From Prevotella dentasini JCM 15908 (lineage in GTDB: Bacteria > Bacteroidota > Bacteroidia > Bacteroidales > Bacteroidaceae): a stretch of 64,000 bases of DNA. The notes below the pieces were generated by a model that had not been told where the DNA came from, did not search any database, and saw nothing but the letters and a program-made list of their open reading frames with translations. Of this stretch, positions 59,733 to 64,000 are shown one piece after another (the stretch's first letter is position 1; each line of letters opens with the position of its first letter). The position numbers and the translations under genes were made by a program. The stretch covers positions 45,876-109,875 of the forward strand of contig NZ_BAKG01000007.1 of NCBI RefSeq assembly GCF_000614065.1, given 5' to 3'.

Positions 59733-60004
59733 CGATTATTCTGTAAGAGAAAAAAGCTTTTTATTAACATAATCGCTATTTTTTTTGTTTTATTAACTCT
59801 TTGCGGTATAATTTCCTTGTTTCTTCCATCTTTTAAGAAAGAAGTTTAAGATTCTAAGTCTTTATTAATATACCATGCAAAATGCAAGGATATGCAGTCT
59901 GTGCGTCTGCCTTTACATGCCTTAAGCGAAATGTATGAGTGCTTAGACAGGATGAGTATAATGAGTAAGTTTCAAGAAATAATTTTCCTTTTATGCCACA
60001 AGTG

Positions 60005-60080
60005 GGTGCAGGGAGAGGTTGCGGTCTGACTGAAACAGAAGAAGCGGACAGGCACAGGGCCTGTCCCTACAGATTCCCTG
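60005..60080. repeat. Module 1 of the composite repeat, extra copy
   Basis: TGCAGGGAGAGGTTGCGGTC, GCGGACAGGCACAGGGCCTGTC and CCTACAG match module 1 of the composite elements at 41903 and 60139. Module 2 is not attached here. Confidence 0.6.
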
Positions 60081-60138
60081 CGCTCCGCCTGCAATCCAAA
60101 ATAAGATACATAAAGGACAGATTCCGGATGTGAATACC

Positions 60139-60422
60139 CTGTTTATGGCAAGCGGAAATGTAGGGACAGACCGCATGTCTGTCCGAAACAAGAGAAGCGG
60201 ACAGGCACGGGCCCTGTCCCTACAGGTTTCTTGTCCTTTGCCCTACGTTGCCAGTTGCTTCCTGTGGCGTAGGCAAAGGGAGGGAATCCTGCCAACAAGC
60301 CGCTGCCACAAAACGAAAACAGCACTTTGACCCTGCGAAACGGGCTTGTTGGCAGGGCGAAAGCGGCACTTTCGCATAGCTGTCCGAACGACTTTGACTA
60401 TCAGGGATTTACAATTGAAACA
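60139..60422. repeat. Composite non-coding repeat element, copy 2
   Basis: Module 1 (TGTAGGGACAGACCGCATG, GCGGACAGGCACGGGCCCTG and TCCCTACAGG) is followed by module 2. In module 2, CCTGCCAACAAGC at 60288-60300 pairs with GCTTGTTGGCAGG near 60343-60356. The words CGAAAACAGCACTTTGACCC, GCGGCACTTTCGCATAG and CTATCAGGGATTTACAATTGA match copy 1. The 980-base gap 59578-60557 otherwise holds only the SusC promoter and an inverted pair CCCCATGCCGATTC/GAATCGGCATGGGG at 60425-60472. Confidence 0.75.
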
Positions 60423-60557
60423 TTCCCCATGCCGATTCGGGCGGCGAACTGCACGGAATCGGCATGGGGAAAGAGAATAAAGCAGCGCAAGGAAAATGTT
60501 TTTCGCAATGAAGCCGTCAGCGTTCTGTCCGTCTGCCTGCGCTGAAAGCATTGCCGG

Positions 60558-60758
60558 CTACTTGTCGTAGCCTGTCGGGCGGAACTGCCGCTGCTCCTCG
60601 CTATACACATATCCCGCTTGCGCGAGACGGGCCTTCAACCCGTTGGGTTCTTCGCCGAAGCTGTAGCATAGCGATTCGAGACTATCAAACTCCTCGTCGC
60701 GCAAGAGCATGTTCACGCTGCTGACGAGGATGGCAGGGTCTTTGGGTAAATATTCCAT
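60558..60758 (-). CDS. DUF4250 domain-containing protein
   Basis: This encodes 66 residues. The start YLPKDPAILVSSVNMLLRDE and the following LESLCYSFGEEPNGLKARLA and GYVYSEEQRQF match the small DUF4250 family: a P-K-D-P opening, an N-x-x-L-R-D helix, then a helix-turn-helix-like pair ending Y-x-Y-x-x-x-x-x-x-F. Its function is unknown; it could be a small HTH protein. It lies 168 bases after cdd on the same strand. Confidence 0.85.
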   Translation of the reverse strand: MEYLPKDPAILVSSVNMLLRDEEFDSLESLCYSFGEEPNGLKARLAQAGYVYSEEQRQFRPTGYDK

Positions 60759-60926
60759 GTGGTGTGGGTAAAAAACGCGCCTTTATTTCCTTCTCCGAAA
60801 GGGGACTGATGCAGTGCCTTTTCGGCAAGGAGTGCAGGCAGAAATGATGTGATGGGGCAAGCATCCAAGATTCGAGGCGGTCGGGCGAGGGCAAAGTCCC
60901 GTCTGCGGAAGGCAGGCCGCGGCAGC

Positions 60927-61406
60927 CTATTTCATGGCGTCGCCTACAAAATAGAGAGGCAGCAGGTCCTTGATAGTGTCGACGACGTAGATACCGTCCG
61001 TCCCATAGAGGAACACACGGATGGGATGTTTGTACCTGTCTTCAATCTCTACGGCTACCTGCCGGCATGCCCCACAGGGGACGATGGGGCTTTTTACCAG
61101 ACTTCCACCATTGCGTGCGGCTATTGCCAAGGCCGTAACGGGCTGGTCGGGATATTGTGCCTGTGCGGAGAAGATGGCGGTGCGCTCGGCACATAGTCCC
61201 GAGGGGTAGGCGGCATTTTCCTGATTGGCACCTGTTACCACGGTACCGTTTTCGAGCCGGAGGGCAGCTCCGACTGCAAAATGACTATAGGGCGAATAAC
61301 TGTTTTTGGTAGCCCGGACGGCTGCCTCTACCAGCTGCTGTTCGTCGGCCGGCAGCTCTTCCATCTGGCAGTAGCCGATTTTGATGCTTAAATCTATGGT
61401 CTTCAT
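60927..61406 (-). CDS. cdd: Cytidine deaminase
   Basis: This encodes 159 residues. It deaminates cytidine and deoxycytidine. The zinc site is complete: SGLCAERTAIFSA with the Cys and catalytic Glu, and VPCGACRQVAVEIED with the two other cysteines. NSYSPYSHFAVGAALRLENG is the substrate-binding start. It lies 38 bases after the beta-helix lipoprotein and is probably co-transcribed. Confidence 0.96.
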   Translation of the reverse strand: MKTIDLSIKIGYCQMEELPADEQQLVEAAVRATKNSYSPYSHFAVGAALRLENGTVVTGANQENAAYPSGLCAERTAIFSAQAQYPDQPVTALAIAARNGGSLVKSPIVPCGACRQVAVEIEDRYKHPIRVFLYGTDGIYVVDTIKDLLPLYFVGDAMK

Positions 61407-61444
61407 AGGCTCATGTACTGAAAAAGAACGGTTTTATCGGGATT

Positions 61445-62905
61445 TTACGGCTTCTGATACTCGTAGCAGCCAATGTCGGGCTTGCCGTCGCGGCCGTTTC
61501 CGTCGCGGTCGATGACGAAGTCGAGAACCTGCCATACCTGTGCGGAGTCAATGCAGGAAGAAACGGAATCGAGGTGGAAGTCGTAGTATTGCTTGTCGGC
61601 GTCTATCTTTCGGAAGTGCTTCCGCCCGCTCCGCACGGTGTCTTTGGGGTTCTCCCACCACACTTTGACATAGTGATTATTGTCGATGGAATCGGGCTTT
61701 ATGGTGCGGAGGATGCAGTGGTCGAAGAGATAGTCGGCCCGGACATCGTCCTTGAAGTCGTCCACGATTACGTCTTCGGCATCGCCGGTAACGAGGCTGT
61801 TGAACATTTTGAACTGATAGAGCGGATAGGTGTAGTCGCCACGGTAGTTGGTTAGGCGGAGTGCCGCTCCGCGGTGTGCGTCGAAGGGATAGAACTGGGC
61901 TATCGTGCACTGTATGAGCGTTACCCCTCCGCCAAAAAAGGCGGCACAATCGTTGAGCGTGTTCGTTATCTGGCAGTTGCTGGCTACGATGGTACAATTG
62001 GTGGAAACGAGTCCGTATCCCTGACAGTTGTGTATGGTGCTGTTGGCAAGGAATAGTTTTTGTCGCTCAATGGAAGACGAATCGCAGACTATACCGTTAT
62101 AGGCAGAGTGCAGGTCGGTGTAGGCAAGGATGTTCCCGTAGCTTGATGAATGGAAGCGGATGCCTTGCCATTGTCCGCTGATGCGGTCGTAGGGCAGGTA
62201 GTCGAACATTCGGTCGATGCGGTCGCCACGCAGCACGACATTCTTCTGTGCCGTTCCCTTTGCCTGTAGTTGTCCGTAGACGTCTATTCCAGCCCCGTTG
62301 GCGAAGTAGAGGGTAGTTCCTTCGGCAATGGTCAGCACTGCACCGCTGTCTACTTTCAGCCCTCCCTGAATGACAATGGGCTTTCCCGACGATGCGATGG
62401 TCGTGTCGCGCTTGATTTCGAGCGACTTCAGCAGTTCGGCATCCCAGCTGTATGCGTTGAGGTTTACCTTCTGCTGCACGCCGCTCTCAAGCGTGAAGAC
62501 GAGGTTGTCTTCCACCTTTTGCGGTTCGTCTCCGTTGTTCAGGGGCGATGTCAGCTCTACGAAGACGCGTATGCTGTCCTTGTTTCTCACTTCGAGGTTG
62601 TTCACCTGAAATCCGCTTTCCTGCCCGAGGAATACGCCGTCCACGTTGACGCGGAATCCCGTCTGGTTGCCTCGCTCCAACCGTACATTCGTGAGGCGGA
62701 TGCCGTCTCCCGAGCGGTTGTAGACCCAAAAGGTCTTTGTGGCTGTCGGCACTTTCGAGAAGGTGGTGTCGAGCCGTATCGTGTCGGTGGAAAACGTGAG
62801 TTGATGGGCGGCGGACGTGGTGAAGGAGTCGTCGTCAGCACAGGCCGTCAGCATTGCGACGACGGCCAGCAGGGGCAATATGTACAATAGATATATCTTT
62901 TTCAT
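61445..62905 (-). CDS. Beta-helix lipoprotein with choice-of-anchor Q-type end
   Basis: This encodes 486 residues with lipoprotein signal MKKIYLLYILPLLAVVAMLT AC. Two immunoglobulin-like N-terminal parts (TFWVYNRSGDGIRLTNVRLE) are followed by a right-handed parallel beta-helix (about 180-400: LKVDSGAVLTIAEGTTLYFA, NILAYTDLHSAYNGIVCDSS, NSTIHNCQGYGLVSTNCTIV). The C-terminus SSCIDSAQVWQVLDFVIDRD and GKPDIGCYEYQ is the ending of choice-of-anchor Q proteins. It is likely anchored on the cell surface. A -7 box lies at 62958-62965. Confidence 0.85.
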   Translation of the reverse strand: MKKIYLLYILPLLAVVAMLTACADDDSFTTSAAHQLTFSTDTIRLDTTFSKVPTATKTFWVYNRSGDGIRLTNVRLERGNQTGFRVNVDGVFLGQESGFQVNNLEVRNKDSIRVFVELTSPLNNGDEPQKVEDNLVFTLESGVQQKVNLNAYSWDAELLKSLEIKRDTTIASSGKPIVIQGGLKVDSGAVLTIAEGTTLYFANGAGIDVYGQLQAKGTAQKNVVLRGDRIDRMFDYLPYDRISGQWQGIRFHSSSYGNILAYTDLHSAYNGIVCDSSSIERQKLFLANSTIHNCQGYGLVSTNCTIVASNCQITNTLNDCAAFFGGGVTLIQCTIAQFYPFDAHRGAALRLTNYRGDYTYPLYQFKMFNSLVTGDAEDVIVDDFKDDVRADYLFDHCILRTIKPDSIDNNHYVKVWWENPKDTVRSGRKHFRKIDADKQYYDFHLDSVSSCIDSAQVWQVLDFVIDRDGNGRDGKPDIGCYEYQKP

Positions 62906-62957
62906 TGCTTTTCTAACGTAACTTCTGCTGCTTTATTGCTTGGTCGGGTTAGGTCTC

Positions 62958-62965
62958 CAAAGATA
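62958..62965 (-). promoter_or_regulatory. -7 box TATCTTTG for the beta-helix lipoprotein/cdd operon
   Basis: A TAnnTTTG match on the minus strand, 53 bases upstream of the start codon. Confidence 0.5.
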
Positions 62966-63126
62966 CGGAAGTATTTTCATACTGCCAAGAAAACGCAGGC
63001 AAACCTATCGTTTGGCAGCGAAATCTGTCGGGAAGGACGGAGTGTACAATGGATGATTGAGGGGCTAATGATACAGAATAAGGAGGTTGTTTTCTTCACA
63101 AAAACTATAAATGTGAGTTTTTCACG

Positions 63127-63134
63127 TATATTTG
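63127..63134 (+). promoter_or_regulatory. -7 box TATATTTG for the decayed toxin gene
   Basis: A TAnnTTTG match 21 bases upstream of the ATG at 63155. Confidence 0.5.
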
Positions 63135-63154
63135 CACCAATAGAATATGCAAGA

Positions 63155-63302
63155 ATGGAGATATCTTTGGGGGAAGACTACCTGCGAGAACTATTTCATG
63201 AGGGAAAGGGCAAAGGCAAGAAGCATCGTTTCCAACCATAAATTGTGCGGAAAAATATCCGGATTTTAAACCTGTATGGAATCGATTGACAGCACGGAAA
63301 AT
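63155..63302 (+). pseudogene. Remnant of a RelE/HigB-like type II toxin gene
   Basis: From ATG 63155 it reads MEISLGEDYLRELFHEGKGK GKKHRFQP and then stops at 63241. This matches the N-terminus of Bacteroidota RelE/ParE-type killer proteins, which open MEIxxxxxYLxELYxxG and continue KKHRFQPxIVxKY. Just after the stop, IVRK can still be read, so the stop replaces a Glu or Lys codon. The rest of the toxin is missing: IS-like sequence begins near 63304. No antitoxin gene is visible downstream. The family call rests on about 30 residues. Confidence 0.55.
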
Positions 63303-63303
63303 C

Positions 63304-63511
63304 GGTACTGTCCCATAAAAGTGTGTAAACCCATATTTCTATTATCTTTGTATTTGCAAAAAATGGAACTTGTTCAACTACAAAATTCAGAAATAATTTC
63401 AAATCAAACAAGCAATGGTGAGGGTTTTGCGACTCTTTAGTCACGGACTCTCTGATGTCTCATGAGCGCGAATTGTTCATCAATGAACATTCAGGCAAGC
63501 AACGCATAACC
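63304..63511 (+). mobile_element. Possible 5' end of an IS256-like element with truncated transposase
   Basis: TACTGTCCCATAAAAGTGTG and TAAACCC at 63306-63332 could be a terminal inverted repeat. After the box TATCTTTG (63343-63350) an ATG at 63363 begins MELVQLQNSEIISNQTSNGE G. One T added to TTT at about 63424-63427 continues it as FCDSLVTDSLMSHERELFIN EHSGKQ. The pattern LM-x-x-ER-x-x-F-x-x-E-x-x-G is that of N-termini of IS256 (mutator)-type transposases. Similarity ends near 63511, so only a fragment is left. It interrupts the toxin remnant. Confidence 0.4.
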
Positions 63512-63549
63512 TTGCACACCCTATGGGACAATACTGAAATACAAGGCAA

Positions 63550-63701
63550 GTCCGCCCCCGGGGTGAGCTTCCACCGTATGATTCCCCTTGTCATTGATAA
63601 GCAAATGCAGTTTGAACCTGTAGTCCGCCCCGGGTGAGCTACCACCGTAGATTTCCCTTTGTCATTGATAAGCAAATGCAGATTGAAGCTGTAGTCCGCC
63701 C
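63550..63701 (+). repeat. Tandem duplication of about 72 bp
   Basis: GTCCGCCCC...GGTGAGCT-CCACCGTA...TTGTCATTGATAAGCAAATGCAG-TTGAA-CTGTA occurs at about 63550-63622 and again at about 63623-63692, and the start GTCCGCCCC appears a third time at 63693. The copies differ at several bases. The remaining 63702-64000 is GC-rich and I see no supportable gene in it. Confidence 0.7.
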
Positions 63702-64000
63702 CTTACCGCAGCCTCCCGCCCGGCACGCTGCATCAGTGCAGCGGTTTCCTCCGCCTGCCACGGAGCCAACCAAACCCTCCCAGTCCCTTGCCCAAGAACA
63801 AGACGGGAAAAGACCTGCAGCGGGGAGTCGCCCGGCGGAGCCACAGCTTTCAGCACCTGCCTTTGCCGCACTGCCACTTGGCGGCCGGGGCATGCCCACG
63901 GGCCGCGATAGGACAAAAAGGGGGAGTCGCGGAGAATGTCCTTCCGCAACTCTGGCATGACAGTGGGCTATGCGCACCGCGGCACTCCGGCAGCCCGCGT

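Noticed and set aside
63639..63977. Open frames on both strands in the GC-rich right end
   Set aside because: They overlap one another, lack promoters and show no recognisable motif. The region is too close to the window edge to judge.

Overview
The window looks like a chromosomal segment of a Bacteroidota bacterium, most probably a Prevotella-type member of Prevotellaceae. The evidence is a SusC/SusD pair, type IX secretion (T9SS)-like C-terminal signals, a GLPGLI protein, a suf operon of the Bacteroidales kind, a eukaryote-like (GT3) glycogen synthase beside an alpha-glucan phosphorylase, and many copies of the Bacteroidota -7 promoter box TAnnTTTG. No phage, integrative element, CRISPR array or rRNA is visible. 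There is one tRNA (Asn).

Layout. 0-3.2 kb: a truncated DUF2141 protein, a polytopic membrane protein and a response regulator/histidine kinase pair. 3.4-18 kb: six consecutive large secreted proteins (cleaved-adhesin/choice-of-anchor J, fibronectin III and beta-solenoid modules, and an M6 metalloprotease), each ending in a related T9SS-like tail. 18-25 kb: a small recovered gene, a TonB-C-terminal protein, a membrane-tethered TPR/HTH lipoprotein with a GLPGLI partner, DUF3109, a WYL regulator, RNase HII and a small membrane protein. 25.5-31.3 kb: sufB, an unexplained secreted protein, sufC, sufD and sufS. 31.5-36.3 kb: rimP-nusA-infB behind a terminator-like leader hairpin. 36.7-48.8 kb: GT2 glycosyltransferase, uracil-DNA glycosylase, gpmI, SGNH hydrolase, S41 protease, tRNA-Asn, an HD-pabB-pabC operon, a Gfo/Idh oxidoreductase and a small secreted protein. 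48.9-53.2 kb: glycogen synthase and phosphorylase. 53.8-59.6 kb: a SusC-SusD-lipoprotein operon. 60.5-62.9 kb: a beta-helix lipoprotein, cytidine deaminase and DUF4250. 63.1-64 kb: a decayed RelE/HigB-like toxin next to an IS-like remnant.

Two things stand out. First, at least 16 genes or gene ends are broken by single missing bases, always deletions, mostly in short homopolymers. Restoring one base each (two each in the 15.1-18.0 kb gene and in ung) gives lengths divisible by three and family-typical motifs. Eleven lie in the first 18.3 kb and none in the next 19 kb, so uneven sequence quality is the likeliest cause. I report those genes as single repaired units. Second, the intergenic DNA carries several dispersed non-coding repeats: a multi-hairpin 24-bp array (12.6 and 53.6 kb, inverted relative to each other, both between convergent genes), a composite element of about 300 bp (41.9 and 60.1 kb), and palindromes built on CGAAAACGGCACTTTCGC. 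I found no convincing new multi-gene system. The best candidates for new biology are these repeats, the secreted-protein cluster with its neighbouring two-component system, the extra secreted gene in the suf operon, and the rimP leader.
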